Below are positions 15,378 through 24,763 of a stretch of 64,000 bases of DNA, one piece after another. The notes beneath the pieces were generated by a model that had not been told where the DNA came from, did not search any database, and worked only from the letters and a program-made list of their open reading frames with translations. Numbering within the stretch: the first letter of the stretch is position 1; the number at the start of each line of letters is the position of its first letter. The position numbers were made by a program, and so were the translations under genes. This DNA comes from Hoylesella oralis ATCC 33269 (GTDB lineage: Bacteria > Bacteroidota > Bacteroidia > Bacteroidales > Bacteroidaceae), in assembly GCF_000185145.2 (NCBI RefSeq), contig NZ_GL833119.1, forward strand, positions 2,049,464 to 2,113,463, read 5' to 3'.

Positions 15378-16724
15378 ATGAAAAAGTTATTCAGAAATGC
15401 ACTTTTCTTTGCAATGTCGGGCACACTTACATTAAGTACAGTTGCCTGTAGCAGTGACAACAACGGAAACGGTGGTACCGACTTAGCTACACAGAATGCG
15501 GAAATACAGAGTATCACACAACGCTATTTGAACGATGTAGTGTATCCCACTTACAGCAATTTGGCAATAGAAAGCGAAGGACTATACAATAAAATCGCAG
15601 CATTAAAGGCTAAACTCAACGCCGGAACGAACGTCAATCAAAGCGAGATAGACGCTATATGCTCGTCGTATAAGGCTGCTCGCAACTATTGGGAAGAGTC
15701 TGAAGCCTTTCTTTACGGCGCAGCAACAGACTTCAACATCGATCCACACATCGACACATGGCCTCTCGCAGTTGAAATTTTGGCCAAAGACCTGTCTAAT
15801 AAAGATAAGATTGCAGGCCTGAATGCCAATACAGGTGTCGATTTTGCACGAAAGAATTTAATTCCTGATAATCTCGGATTCCACGGGATAGAATTCATAT
15901 TCTTCCGCGATGGTAAAAATCGCCCTGCTACTTTCTTCAATAACAACGAAAAAGAGAATTATGTTGATCCGAATGGCAATGCTTATTTTAAAAATGTAAC
16001 GGTTACCGGAAAAGAAGAGGTGATCTTTGCATCGGCAGTAGCCGGCGACTTGCGTGACAAATGTTATCAGCTCGAAGTGGCTTGGGAGGGCAATAAAGCT
16101 CCTGCAAACCACATAGCACGCGTGGCAGAATGCGCAAAGAACTTCGATGATTTCGGCACTCTTACCAAAACAGGGTTAAGCTATGGTGAAGACTTGCTTG
16201 CTGCAAACACGTCAAAGAGCTCATTAGCGTCTGCATCATGGAAGAAAGTTCTCGAAACTATATTTATCTCCGGATGCTCGAATATCTGTGCAGAAGTGGC
16301 AGATCAGAAAATGGGACAGGCCTATCGAACCCACACCAGTTCTTCTCCGACATACCATGAAGGAGAGAATGGTAATAAAGAGGAAGATGATCCTAACTAT
16401 ATTGAGTCCCCGTACAGCTATAATTCTTTTACAGACTTCTATGATAATATTCAAAGTATTCAGAATAGTCTTTATGGGAATTACAATCAATCAGCCTACA
16501 GTGATAATTCGATCATGGCATATCTGACAGCCCACAATGCAGCAATGGCCACAAACCTACAAAACAAACTCACGGCAGCATTGCTCGCTTTAAAGGCATG
16601 CCAGAACAGTAATAAGGCATTTGTTCAAAACCCGGGAGCATCGTATGTTAAGACCGCAATGGATGCTGTCAGCGCACTTGACGATGCACTTACAGAAACA
16701 TCTAAGTGGGTTTTGGCAAACTGA
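15378..16724 (+). CDS. Imelysin family lipoprotein (M75-like iron-regulated protein)
   Basis: 448 residues. Signal peptide with lipobox TVAC, then an all-helical imelysin domain made of two bundles. The family signature GxHxxE appears as GFHGIE (about residues 166-171). Members (IrpA, ICMP, EfeO relatives) are iron-regulated surface or periplasmic proteins thought to bind iron or heme; peptidase activity, once claimed for imelysin, is not implied. It follows the porin-like gene by 50 bp and precedes the di-heme gene, a common Bacteroidetes arrangement. Confidence 0.9.
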   Translation: MKKLFRNALFFAMSGTLTLSTVACSSDNNGNGGTDLATQNAEIQSITQRYLNDVVYPTYSNLAIESEGLYNKIAALKAKLNAGTNVNQSEIDAICSSYKAARNYWEESEAFLYGAATDFNIDPHIDTWPLAVEILAKDLSNKDKIAGLNANTGVDFARKNLIPDNLGFHGIEFIFFRDGKNRPATFFNNNEKENYVDPNGNAYFKNVTVTGKEEVIFASAVAGDLRDKCYQLEVAWEGNKAPANHIARVAECAKNFDDFGTLTKTGLSYGEDLLAANTSKSSLASASWKKVLETIFISGCSNICAEVADQKMGQAYRTHTSSSPTYHEGENGNKEEDDPNYIESPYSYNSFTDFYDNIQSIQNSLYGNYNQSAYSDNSIMAYLTAHNAAMATNLQNKLTAALLALKACQNSNKAFVQNPGASYVKTAMDAVSALDDALTETSKWVLAN

Positions 16725-16745
16725 CAGACTTTCTACCAGCGATAA

Positions 16746-16797
16746 ATAGTAGTTGTATCTGCATTATACCAAATGATACAGGTACGACTATTATAGG
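16746..16797 (+). other. Intercistronic imperfect hairpin
   Basis: Between the imelysin and di-heme genes, AATAGT pairs with ACTATT and GTATC with GATAC across a loop. It has no T-tract, so it could be an mRNA processing or stability element rather than a terminator. Confidence 0.3.
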
Positions 16798-16830
16798 TTA
16801 AAAAGAAACAATGTGATCAATTACAACATT

Positions 16831-18546
16831 ATGAAACCATTTAAGAACTATAAACTTCTATTGCTTTGCTGTCTCATAGCGGGTACATTGCTATCATGTT
16901 CAGACGAAGATGAAAGACTGATCAGTACAAATGGCGAAGACGACTATAAGTATATAGGGCAGGCAGTAGAGGGATTTGACAAATCCGAATGGTATCCGGG
17001 AGGGGAATTAGGGACTACGGAAAACACGACCAGCAGTTGTTATGAAGACGAAACTCCATCTATAACAAACGGAGATTTTCTGCAACCTTTCAAACGTGGT
17101 GAGATATTATTCGAACATTATTTTCGCGAATCAAGTACGACAAAAGACTTTACCGGATTAGGTCCGGCATACGTTCGGGCAGCATGCATAGACTGCCATC
17201 CCGCTTATGGGCACGGGTGGCGCGTATCTAAATACAATGCCGACGAAAGAGGCAACGGCTATCTACTCGTAATATACCATCCTTCCGATGGTGCCAATAG
17301 TGACGACGGACCATACATAAGTGAAATAACCGGCATGCCACAAACACGTGCCGTATCTCCATTCCTTCCTCCTGTCGACGAAAACGGCATCAGTATCAAA
17401 TGGGAAAACATTACAGCAATGGAAAGCGGACTGCCGATGACTTTCCCCGATGGAGAGAAATATGACCTTATCTATCCCGAGGTTACGATTATGCCTACAG
17501 CATTCAATACAAGTCCCATACCCACCAACTATGCCGTACGTTTGGAGTCCACAATCGGATTATACGGTACCGGTCTTTTAGATGCCATACCGCAAGATTC
17601 CATGAAAGCCCAGTATGCCAAGGAAGCTAAATTCATAGAATTGAACCCGAACATGTGGGATAAAACCAAGAATGATTGGGCCGGCGATCCTAAACTTGGT
17701 AAAGCAAACGGTGCTTGGTATAAATTGGCAGACGGCACGATGAAGGTAAAGAAATTCACTTACGCTATGACGCGTGCCTCTCTCCAAGATGGGGCAGGTG
17801 CTAATGCGATGTGGAATATTACAAACGTAAGCCGCAGCGACCGTCCATACCTTTATACAACTTCGGCATGGGCCAAGGCAATGTCCGAGAATAGCAGTGT
17901 GATTGCCAAAATTCAGGCAGATCCTACATCTCCTTATTATGGCGACGGTACGCCGGATAGCATCCGTGGAATGGTAAGAAACTTGCTTGATCCGAAAACC
18001 AATCAGTTTAATAATAAATGGCATAACTTTGCCCCCGAGATGAGCGATCTTAACTTCTGGCAGTACATGGTTTGGCACCGTGGTCTTGCTGTAGCCCGTG
18101 CACGTGACTTGAACGATGCTACCGTACAAAGGGGTAAGAAAGTATTTATGGAAATCGGGTGTGCCAATTGTCATCGCCCGAAGTGGCAAACCGGTACAGA
18201 TGATTACTGGGCTCCGGCTCCTATCATTGCTAATCGTTTGAACTTGCCCATTTATCCGAAACAAACGATTTATCCATATACCGACTTAGTACAGCACAGA
18301 CTCTACATGAAGAATGGCATTCACGGGTCATGGTGTCGTACAACTCCATTATGGGGAAGGGGCTTATCTCTTGTAAATACAGGGCATGAAGATCGGTTAC
18401 ACGACTGTCGCGCCCGTAACGAAATAGAGGCTATCATGTGGCATGCATACAGTAAAAACAGCGATGCCTATAGGTCTGCCGAGAAATTCTATTACTTATC
18501 GAAGGCTGATAGAGACGCCGTAGTAAAATTCCTCAGATCGATCTAA
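16831..18546 (+). CDS. Di-heme c-type oxidoreductase lipoprotein (DUF1111/thiol oxidoreductase-like)
   Basis: 571 residues from ATG 16831; a GTG 18 bp upstream is less likely. Lipobox LLSC follows a hydrophobic leader. Two heme-binding CxxCH sites are present: CIDCH (residues 119-123) and CANCH (444-448), the second in a MauG/CCP-like C-terminal domain. The family is often called thiol oxidoreductase or di-heme peroxidase-like. It needs heme attached outside the cytoplasm, and the next gene encodes the attachment machinery. With imelysin and the porin-like protein, a role in periplasmic iron or heme redox is the best guess. Confidence 0.88.
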   Translation: MKPFKNYKLLLLCCLIAGTLLSCSDEDERLISTNGEDDYKYIGQAVEGFDKSEWYPGGELGTTENTTSSCYEDETPSITNGDFLQPFKRGEILFEHYFRESSTTKDFTGLGPAYVRAACIDCHPAYGHGWRVSKYNADERGNGYLLVIYHPSDGANSDDGPYISEITGMPQTRAVSPFLPPVDENGISIKWENITAMESGLPMTFPDGEKYDLIYPEVTIMPTAFNTSPIPTNYAVRLESTIGLYGTGLLDAIPQDSMKAQYAKEAKFIELNPNMWDKTKNDWAGDPKLGKANGAWYKLADGTMKVKKFTYAMTRASLQDGAGANAMWNITNVSRSDRPYLYTTSAWAKAMSENSSVIAKIQADPTSPYYGDGTPDSIRGMVRNLLDPKTNQFNNKWHNFAPEMSDLNFWQYMVWHRGLAVARARDLNDATVQRGKKVFMEIGCANCHRPKWQTGTDDYWAPAPIIANRLNLPIYPKQTIYPYTDLVQHRLYMKNGIHGSWCRTTPLWGRGLSLVNTGHEDRLHDCRARNEIEAIMWHAYSKNSDAYRSAEKFYYLSKADRDAVVKFLRSI

Positions 18547-18565
18547 CCCTTTATACATATCAATC

Positions 18566-18594
18566 ATAGGGATGAGGTATATACCCATCCCTAT
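18566..18594 (+). terminator. Hairpin terminator after the di-heme gene
   Basis: ATAGGGATG (18566-18574) pairs with CATCCCTAT (18586-18594), followed by ATTTTTAT. It lies 20 bp after the stop codon and 17 bp before the start of the next gene, so it may only attenuate read-through into ccsBA. Confidence 0.6.
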
Positions 18595-18610
18595 ATTTTT
18601 ATATACAAAA

Positions 18611-20848
18611 ATGATCAAGAAAGCACTCATATTTCTCTATATATGTATCATCATCGTAATGGCTACTGCCACTTTTGTAGAGAAATATACCGATACTACT
18701 TACACGGCATCATACATCTATGGGGCATGGTGGTTTATTCTTTTATGGACCATGCTTACTGCTACGGGCATTACATATATACTGAAAAGTAAAATGAGAC
18801 GGTGGAATCTGCTGTTGCTCCACCTCTCTTTCCTGATTATTCTCATTGGTGCACTGCTCACTCACCTCACATCTTATATTGGTGCCATCCATCTCCGAGA
18901 AGGCGAGACCACCGATAAATATTTCAAAAGAGATACGAATGAAGGCATGAAACAGTACGAACTGCCGTTCAAAATCGAGCTTCGTCGCTTTCACATCTAC
19001 TATCATGAGGGGACAGAGGCCATTTCCGACTATGCTTCAGATATCGTTATCACCCGCGGAAACACAATTAAAAGCGGCAAGGTGTCCATGAATAACATCA
19101 TGCGTTTTGCTGGCATACGCCTTTATCAAAGCTCTTACGACGATGACAAGAAAGGAACCGTTCTCTCGATCAATAGCGATCCTTACGGCATTCCGATAAC
19201 CTATGTAGGCTATTCGCTCTTGTTTTTCTCTCTACTCTATCTTCTGATCGATCCTAAAGGTACCTTTCGAACCTTATTGAAAAGTCCGTTACTGAAAAAA
19301 GGGATATTGCTTATACTGCTCACATGGGGCATCGGCACCCCTACATTTGCCGTTACAACTTTTCCAAAAGAAACTGCATACGAGTTCGGCAAACTCTACA
19401 TCGATTACAACAACCGTATCTGTCCGCTACAGACATTCGCCATTGATTTTACGAAAAAACTGTACGGCAAACCAATCTATAAGGAGTATAGTGCAGAGCA
19501 AGTACTTCTGGGTTTCATCTTTTGGGGAAACGAATGGAGCAATGAGCCCATTATTAAGATAAAGAACGGCGTTTTCAAAGAAACACTGCAACTGCCTGAT
19601 TATAGTTCCATCAATGCCTTCTTTAACATGGGGGCGCAAGGATACCGCTTGGCACCATATATCGAAGAGCTTTATGCCGGCAATCAAGATGCATTCCATA
19701 AGCAGGCAGGCGATTTAGACGATCGCATTCAGCTGGTATTGAACGTGCGCAAAGGCACATTACTCAAGGTTTTTCCCTATACAGACAGCAGAAATAAGCA
19801 TACTATACGGTGGTATGCGCCCACCGAAGCACTGCCGGTAAGTATTGATTCGATACACAGGAAATACATCAAAGAGTTGTTCAACATTCTTTATTCAGAT
19901 GCCCTTACCGGAAACTACGAGCACGCAAACAGCCTTATATGGGGGCTCCGCAAGTTCCAAGTAATAAATGGAAAGAAAAGCCTGCCCACGATTACACAGA
20001 CCAAAGCCGAACGATTATACAATTCTTTCCCCTTCGTGTCGTTCCTCTTTATGGCAAATCTCTGTCTTGGAGTGCTTGCCATCCTTTGGCTGATATACGG
20101 TATTACGGGGAAAAGCCGACTTTCACGACGCACGAACCGCATTATCGACGTTCTTTTTACCGCAACGTTCGTGCTCTTGTTCGGCGTATTAAGCCTATTA
20201 CTCGCCTTGCGATGGATTATTACAGGCAACATTCCCATGTCTAACGGGTACGAAACGATGCTTATGATAGCATGGTTCGTACAACTGTCGGTGCTGCTTT
20301 TACGCCGTCAAATGCGCCTCCTACTCGTGTTCGGTTCCCTACTTTCGGGCTTTTTCATGCTTGTCTGTCACATCGGACAGATGGATCCGACGATTACACA
20401 CCTTATGCCTGTACTCAACAGTCCGCTCTTGAGCATACATGTGAGTGTAATCATGATGAGCTATGCTCTCTTGGCATTGACGTTCGTTTGCGGCTTCACT
20501 GCCATTAGCATTGCCATGTTCGATAAAAAGAACCGAAAAATGTTGGAGGCACTTGCCGTTCTTTCGCGCATTTTCCTATACCCCGCCCTCGTCACACTGG
20601 GCTTGGGAATATTCATAGGTGCCATTTGGGCGAATATCAGTTGGGGCCGGTACTGGAGTTGGGACGCGAAAGAAGTATGGGCGCTCATCACATTCATGAT
20701 ATATGCCGTACCGGTGCACACACAATCCCTCCCACGTTTACAACGACCGATGGCATACCATATCTATACAACAATAGCCTTCCTCGCAATACTGATGACC
20801 TATTTCGGCGTAAACTATTTCCTTGGCGGTATGCACAGCTATGCTTGA
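18611..20848 (+). CDS. ccsBA: Cytochrome c assembly protein, CcsB(ResB)-CcsA fusion
   Basis: 745 residues from ATG 18611; I rejected the in-frame ATG at 18572 because it lies inside the terminator hairpin. The N-terminal half is ResB/CcsB-like, with membrane segments near residues 5-25, 37-55, 68-88 and 210-230 around a large extracytoplasmic domain. The C-terminal half is CcsA, with the heme-handling WWD motif near residue 673 (WANISWGRYWSWDAKEVW). Together they carry heme across the membrane and join it to CxxCH motifs (System II). The adjacent di-heme protein is an obvious client. The fused form is known from Bacteroidetes and epsilonproteobacteria. Confidence 0.92.
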   Translation: MIKKALIFLYICIIIVMATATFVEKYTDTTYTASYIYGAWWFILLWTMLTATGITYILKSKMRRWNLLLLHLSFLIILIGALLTHLTSYIGAIHLREGETTDKYFKRDTNEGMKQYELPFKIELRRFHIYYHEGTEAISDYASDIVITRGNTIKSGKVSMNNIMRFAGIRLYQSSYDDDKKGTVLSINSDPYGIPITYVGYSLLFFSLLYLLIDPKGTFRTLLKSPLLKKGILLILLTWGIGTPTFAVTTFPKETAYEFGKLYIDYNNRICPLQTFAIDFTKKLYGKPIYKEYSAEQVLLGFIFWGNEWSNEPIIKIKNGVFKETLQLPDYSSINAFFNMGAQGYRLAPYIEELYAGNQDAFHKQAGDLDDRIQLVLNVRKGTLLKVFPYTDSRNKHTIRWYAPTEALPVSIDSIHRKYIKELFNILYSDALTGNYEHANSLIWGLRKFQVINGKKSLPTITQTKAERLYNSFPFVSFLFMANLCLGVLAILWLIYGITGKSRLSRRTNRIIDVLFTATFVLLFGVLSLLLALRWIITGNIPMSNGYETMLMIAWFVQLSVLLLRRQMRLLLVFGSLLSGFFMLVCHIGQMDPTITHLMPVLNSPLLSIHVSVIMMSYALLALTFVCGFTAISIAMFDKKNRKMLEALAVLSRIFLYPALVTLGLGIFIGAIWANISWGRYWSWDAKEVWALITFMIYAVPVHTQSLPRLQRPMAYHIYTTIAFLAILMTYFGVNYFLGGMHSYA

Positions 20849-20893
20849 TACTGCTCGAAGAATACCCGCCACTAACCGATAAAAACAAGAACT

Positions 20894-20930
20894 GGAGGTT
20901 TGCAATATATAGTTTTGCAAACCTCCTTTA
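20894..20930 (+). terminator. Terminator after ccsBA
   Basis: 12-bp perfect stem GGAGGTTTGCAA/TTGCAAACCTCC (20894-20905 with 20915-20926) followed by TTTAATTTTC. Confidence 0.85.
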
Positions 20931-20956
20931 ATTTTCTTAATAACATATAAGTCTGT

Positions 20957-20987
20957 TTTGTAGAAATTATATTTTATTGTAACTTTG
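20957..20987 (+). promoter_or_regulatory. Promoter giving a near-leaderless transcript
   Basis: TTTG at 20957-20960, 19-bp spacer, TAACTTTG at 20980-20987. The ATG at 20995 is only 7 nt beyond the box, so the mRNA should begin at or within a few bases of the start codon. Confidence 0.7.
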
Positions 20988-20994
20988 CACAACA

Positions 20995-21564
20995 ATGAAA
21001 TTTATATTCTATTTATCATTCGCATTTTCGGTATTATCAGCTTCTGCAAAGATACCGAAAGCGTCGTCTCCAATAGCTAACAGAGTAAATACGGCAGCTA
21101 AGCACTTACCCTTATCGGCCATGCTTGTGGCGAAATACACCGATAATAGGCGGCACTGTCTGTATTACATATACCAAAACAGACTCTATTGCTTCGATGT
21201 AAAAAGCAATAAAACGCAAGATATTAACTTCGAAACGAACAATTATTCCTCCATCTTGAGGGCTTTTTCTGTGGCAGACGGCAATCTACTGTTCATAGCC
21301 GTGGAACGTAAAGGGCTTACAAACTCATATATTACCGACGGACAGGTATTGTGGGGCATAAACACCTTCAATAAACAATCGTTCAAAATAGGCGAAGGCT
21401 ACGATATATCTAAGCACAAAGACCATTTTCTTATAAAGAAAGGTGCGAGATGTCTCAATCCGCAAGCCCCGCAACACCGTCGCAAATGGATGATTAAAGA
21501 CCACTATTTCTATTTGGACGGCAAACCGATGTTCGTAAAAGAAGAATATTTATATCGTCCTTAA
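20995..21564 (+). CDS. Exported protein of unknown function
   Basis: 189 residues with a signal peptide (MKFIFYLSFAFSVLSASA). The mature part alternates short strands such as YYIYQNRLYCFDV and LLFIAVERKGLTN, which suggests a beta-sheet or partial beta-propeller fold, but no motif is recognisable. It has its own promoter and a downstream hairpin, so it stands alone between the cytochrome locus and the DUF5715 gene. Function unknown. Confidence 0.75.
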   Translation: MKFIFYLSFAFSVLSASAKIPKASSPIANRVNTAAKHLPLSAMLVAKYTDNRRHCLYYIYQNRLYCFDVKSNKTQDINFETNNYSSILRAFSVADGNLLFIAVERKGLTNSYITDGQVLWGINTFNKQSFKIGEGYDISKHKDHFLIKKGARCLNPQAPQHRRKWMIKDHYFYLDGKPMFVKEEYLYRP

Positions 21565-21587
21565 ACGCGATAAGAGTTTTCTCAACA

Positions 21588-21622
21588 CTCTCTAATGAAT
21601 AAAGAACGTACTCATTAGAGAG
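21588..21622. terminator. Terminator between converging genes
   Basis: 11-bp perfect stem CTCTCTAATGA/TCATTAGAGAG (21588-21598 with 21612-21622), then ATTATTT. It lies 24 bp after the plus-strand gene. The stretch 21623-21751 holds no gene; weak 22-bp periodicity (TATGTCT at 21645, TACGTCT at 21667) is visible. Confidence 0.65.
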
Positions 21623-21751
21623 ATTATTTAAGCCCGATAGATAATATGTCTACTGATCACAAACCATACGTCTGATAGAAATATTCTATAGAAATATCTG
21701 TCATAAAATAAATCTGCCTTATTGTCGAAAAATCGGAGAAGCGCCGTTATG

Positions 21752-22579
21752 TCAATTTACTGTGATATGAAAACACCCCTGATGCACTTCGTACTTGACT
21801 AAGCAACGTTTGTTGTTTCGCATGTCGTTCAGTACTTCGCTTAGTACCCATTTCAACGTGTCATTACGAACTTGTCGGCGAGAGGGGCCATCCGGCTCTT
21901 CTACAGTTTTATAACGGTTATAACAAATATCGAAAGTAGTTCCGTAAAGATGGCAACTATTCTGCGTTGCATTGCCATTATGTCCGCGTAACTTGTCCAC
22001 ATCGACCTTGCTACGCATTACACTTGTTACGATAATCTTATGCAAAGGAATGCCCTTAACTTGCAGACTATCAAAAAAATTACGCCCTATATCTTGAAGT
22101 AAGACTACGGCACGAGGTACCAAATACGGTATGCTGCTGCGCAAACGATCTACATAAAAGTAAGGATTACTGCCCACATACACAAGTTCCGCCTTACGAT
22201 TTTCGGCCTCTTCCCTATCCATTACCGGTTTTACACCATATCTATTAGCCGCCAACAGCTGCACATCATTTTGATCGGGAAAAGCATTTCCAAAGTTCGG
22301 AACACTATAAATTCGGTTTTTTATAAGGCTTCCATCGGCCTTAAAAAACTTAGATGTCGCAGAAGTACCTACAAAAATGCGGGCATCATCGGCCCCTTTG
22401 TTCGCCACAACCGCAGCTTCAGCCGCCGCCGAACTGTTCGAATTTCGGACTGTTGTATCGCTTGCAAAAGCCGTATCTTCCCTGCCCTGCGCCACTTTAG
22501 GAAATATACACCTCACCATGCCCAACAAAATAACGACGATACAAAAACCCTGCAGATATCTTTTTTTAGAAATTATCAT
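21752..22579 (-). CDS. DUF5715-like exported protein with M15 peptidase-type metal motif
   Basis: 275 residues with an N-terminal membrane anchor or uncleaved signal (residues 7-25) and an Ala/Ser-rich linker. The C-terminal domain carries S208-x-H210-x2-G213-x3-D217 (SCHLYGTTFD) and then E264 and H271 (YEVHQGCFHI). This is the spacing of zinc ligands and catalytic Glu in M15/VanY-type DD-carboxypeptidases, whose family motif is SxHxxGxAxD plus E and H. It may therefore trim peptidoglycan stem peptides in the periplasm. Bacteroides relatives are labelled DUF5715. The enzymatic role is inference from the motif. Confidence 0.78.
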   Translation of the reverse strand: MIISKKRYLQGFCIVVILLGMVRCIFPKVAQGREDTAFASDTTVRNSNSSAAAEAAVVANKGADDARIFVGTSATSKFFKADGSLIKNRIYSVPNFGNAFPDQNDVQLLAANRYGVKPVMDREEAENRKAELVYVGSNPYFYVDRLRSSIPYLVPRAVVLLQDIGRNFFDSLQVKGIPLHKIIVTSVMRSKVDVDKLRGHNGNATQNSCHLYGTTFDICYNRYKTVEEPDGPSRRQVRNDTLKWVLSEVLNDMRNNKRCLVKYEVHQGCFHITVN

Positions 22580-22604
22580 TGCCCCGTTGATTGCTATAGC
22601 TGTG

Positions 22605-22612
22605 CAAAGTTA
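22605..22612 (-). promoter_or_regulatory. -7 box of the DUF5715-like gene
   Basis: TAACTTTG on the minus strand, 26 nt upstream of the ATG. No clear -33 element. Confidence 0.55.
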
Positions 22613-22653
22613 CTAAAATAATTCATAAACGGATAAATGATAATTACGATTTC

Positions 22654-22684
22654 TTTGCGGATTTGAGGTTTTTTTGTAAATTTG
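22654..22684 (+). promoter_or_regulatory. Promoter of the phoH operon
   Basis: TTTG at 22654-22657, 19-bp spacer, TAAATTTG at 22677-22684; divergent from the DUF5715 promoter. The TTG start codon of phoH lies 37 nt downstream. Confidence 0.65.
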
Positions 22685-22721
22685 CACCTAAAATAATAAT
22701 AGCAAATTCAGTCTAAAAACA

Positions 22722-23717
22722 TTGATAGAGAAGCATATAATTCTTGAGGATATCGATCCCGTAGTGTTCTACGGCGTCAACAACAGCCATCTTCAAATGA
22801 TCAAATCGCTCTTTCCTAAGATGCGTATCGTGGCACGCGACAACGTGATAAGAGTACTTGGCGATGAGGAAGAGATGGTAAAGATCGAAGACAACATAGA
22901 GACCATACGCAAGCATGTGCTAAAATATAACACTCTTAACGAGGAAGATATTCTTGATATCATTAAAGGCAAGCAAACCAAAGCCGATGCTATTAAAGGA
23001 GTACTCGTTTACAGTATATCCGGAAAACCGATAAAGAGTCGTTCTGAAAACCAGCAGAAACTGGTCGAGGCCTATGAGAAAAACGACATGGTCTTTGCTG
23101 TTGGTCCTGCCGGAACGGGCAAAACCTACCTGAGTATTGCCCTTGCAGTGAAAGCACTTAAGGAAAAGATCGCTAAAAAGATTATCCTGTCGCGCCCCGC
23201 GGTGGAGGCCGGAGAGAAATTAGGTTTCCTTCCGGGTGACATGAAAGATAAAATCGATCCTTATTTGCAGCCACTCTACGATGCTCTCGAAGACATGATA
23301 CCGGCCGTAAAACTACAAGATATGATGGAAAAGCACATCATACAGATCGCTCCGTTGGCTTTCATGCGCGGACGAACACTAAGTGATGCGGTGGTAATCC
23401 TTGATGAAGCACAGAATACAACGCCTGCTCAAATACGTATGTTCCTCACCCGAATGGGATGGAATACCAAGATGATTATCACAGGCGATATGACTCAGGT
23501 GGATCTGCCCCGCGAACAAAAGAGCGGACTGCGCGAGGCATTGCGCATACTCGGCAATATAGAAGGCATAGGTGTAGTAACATTAGGACAAAAAGATATC
23601 GTACGCCATAAACTTGTTACCCGCATTGTAAATGCATACGATGCTTACGATAAGAAAAACAGCGATGAACACAAGCCGAAGCTGCAAGAAACAACATCTA
23701 ACAATATACAAGAATGA
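22722..23717 (+). CDS. phoH: PhoH-family P-loop ATPase
   Basis: 331 residues starting at TTG ([18 protein letters not shown]); homologues begin with the same sequence and no ATG is available nearby. An N-terminal KH-like part precedes the ATPase core with Walker A GPAGTGKT (residues 128-135) and Walker [10 protein letters not shown]. PhoH proteins are cytoplasmic NTPases linked to RNA metabolism and often to the endonuclease YbeY. It overlaps purC by 4 bp (ATGA), so the two genes are translationally coupled. Confidence 0.93.
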   Translation: MIEKHIILEDIDPVVFYGVNNSHLQMIKSLFPKMRIVARDNVIRVLGDEEEMVKIEDNIETIRKHVLKYNTLNEEDILDIIKGKQTKADAIKGVLVYSISGKPIKSRSENQQKLVEAYEKNDMVFAVGPAGTGKTYLSIALAVKALKEKIAKKIILSRPAVEAGEKLGFLPGDMKDKIDPYLQPLYDALEDMIPAVKLQDMMEKHIIQIAPLAFMRGRTLSDAVVILDEAQNTTPAQIRMFLTRMGWNTKMIITGDMTQVDLPREQKSGLREALRILGNIEGIGVVTLGQKDIVRHKLVTRIVNAYDAYDKKNSDEHKPKLQETTSNNIQE

Positions 23718-24661
23718 AGGCATTAACAAAGACTGATTTCCATTTTGAAGGACAAAAGAGCGTTTATCATGGTAAGGTACGCGATGTGTATAACATCAAC
23801 GACGATCTGATGGTAATGGTAGCCACCGACCGTATTTCGGCATTCGACGTTGTTCTGCCTAAAGGTATTCCTTTCAAAGGACAGGTGCTGAACCAGATTG
23901 CAGCCAAGTTTCTCGATGCTACAAAAGACATCTGTCCGAATTGGAAACTGGCAACACCCGATCCAATGGTAACAGTCGGTCTTAAATGCGAGGGGTTTCG
24001 TGTAGAAATGATCATTCGGTCAATTCTCACAGGTTCGGCTTGGCGTGCATATAAAGATGGGTGCAGAGACCTTTGTGGCGTAAAATTACCCGATGGAATG
24101 AGGGAAAATGAATGCTTCAAAGAGCCGATTGTCACCCCTACCACTAAGGCCGACGAGGGACACGACATGAATATATCGCGCGAAGAAATTATCTCGCAGG
24201 GCATCGTAAGTGCAGAAGACTATGCCATTATCGAAGACTATACCCGCAAACTCTTTAAGCGCGGTCAGGAAATTGCAGCCAAACAAGGACTGATACTCGT
24301 AGATACAAAATATGAATTCGGTAAGCGAAGCGGCAAAATCTACCTGATAGACGAGATACACACGCCGGACTCAAGCCGCTATTTTTATGCAGACGGCTAC
24401 GAAGAAAAGTTCGAAAAGGGTGAGCCGCAGCGGCAACTGTCTAAAGAGTTCGTACGCCAATGGCTCATCGAACATAATTTCATGAACGAACCCGGGCAGC
24501 AAATGCCGGAAATAACAGACGAGTATGCCGAAAGTGTAAGCGAAAGATATATCGAACTATACGAACACATAACCGGAGAAAAGTTCGATAAAGCGGTCGA
24601 AGAAGGCAATATTGCAGCAAGAATAGAGAAGAACGTAGCCGCTTATTTGGCATCGAGATAA
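23714..24661 (+). CDS. purC: SAICAR synthetase
   Basis: 315 residues. Joins aspartate to CAIR with ATP in purine synthesis. Clear family segments are [32 protein letters not shown] at the start, the central [14 protein letters not shown] and [32 protein letters not shown] near residues 190-225. It overlaps phoH by 4 bp and is followed after 102 bp by ubiE/menG; two short inverted repeats lie in that gap (ACAAGT/ACTTGT, AAGCC/GGCTT), without a T-tract. Confidence 0.96.
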   Translation: MKALTKTDFHFEGQKSVYHGKVRDVYNINDDLMVMVATDRISAFDVVLPKGIPFKGQVLNQIAAKFLDATKDICPNWKLATPDPMVTVGLKCEGFRVEMIIRSILTGSAWRAYKDGCRDLCGVKLPDGMRENECFKEPIVTPTTKADEGHDMNISREEIISQGIVSAEDYAIIEDYTRKLFKRGQEIAAKQGLILVDTKYEFGKRSGKIYLIDEIHTPDSSRYFYADGYEEKFEKGEPQRQLSKEFVRQWLIEHNFMNEPGQQMPEITDEYAESVSERYIELYEHITGEKFDKAVEEGNIAARIEKNVAAYLASR

Positions 24662-24763
24662 GCGACAAGTCGGTCGACAAACTTGTACAAAAGCCCGAAA
24701 ACTCAGGCTTGATTGCATGCTTTAAGAAAATTGACGCTTTCTTCTATTTTTAAAAGAATACGG

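Noticed and set aside
15378-16724. Functional M75 peptidase claim for the imelysin
   Set aside because: Only the GxHxxE motif is seen; for this family peptidase activity is doubtful, so the call is limited to imelysin-like.
18572-18610. Earlier ATG for ccsBA
   Set aside because: It lies inside the terminator hairpin of the preceding gene, and the first membrane helix begins right after the ATG at 18611.
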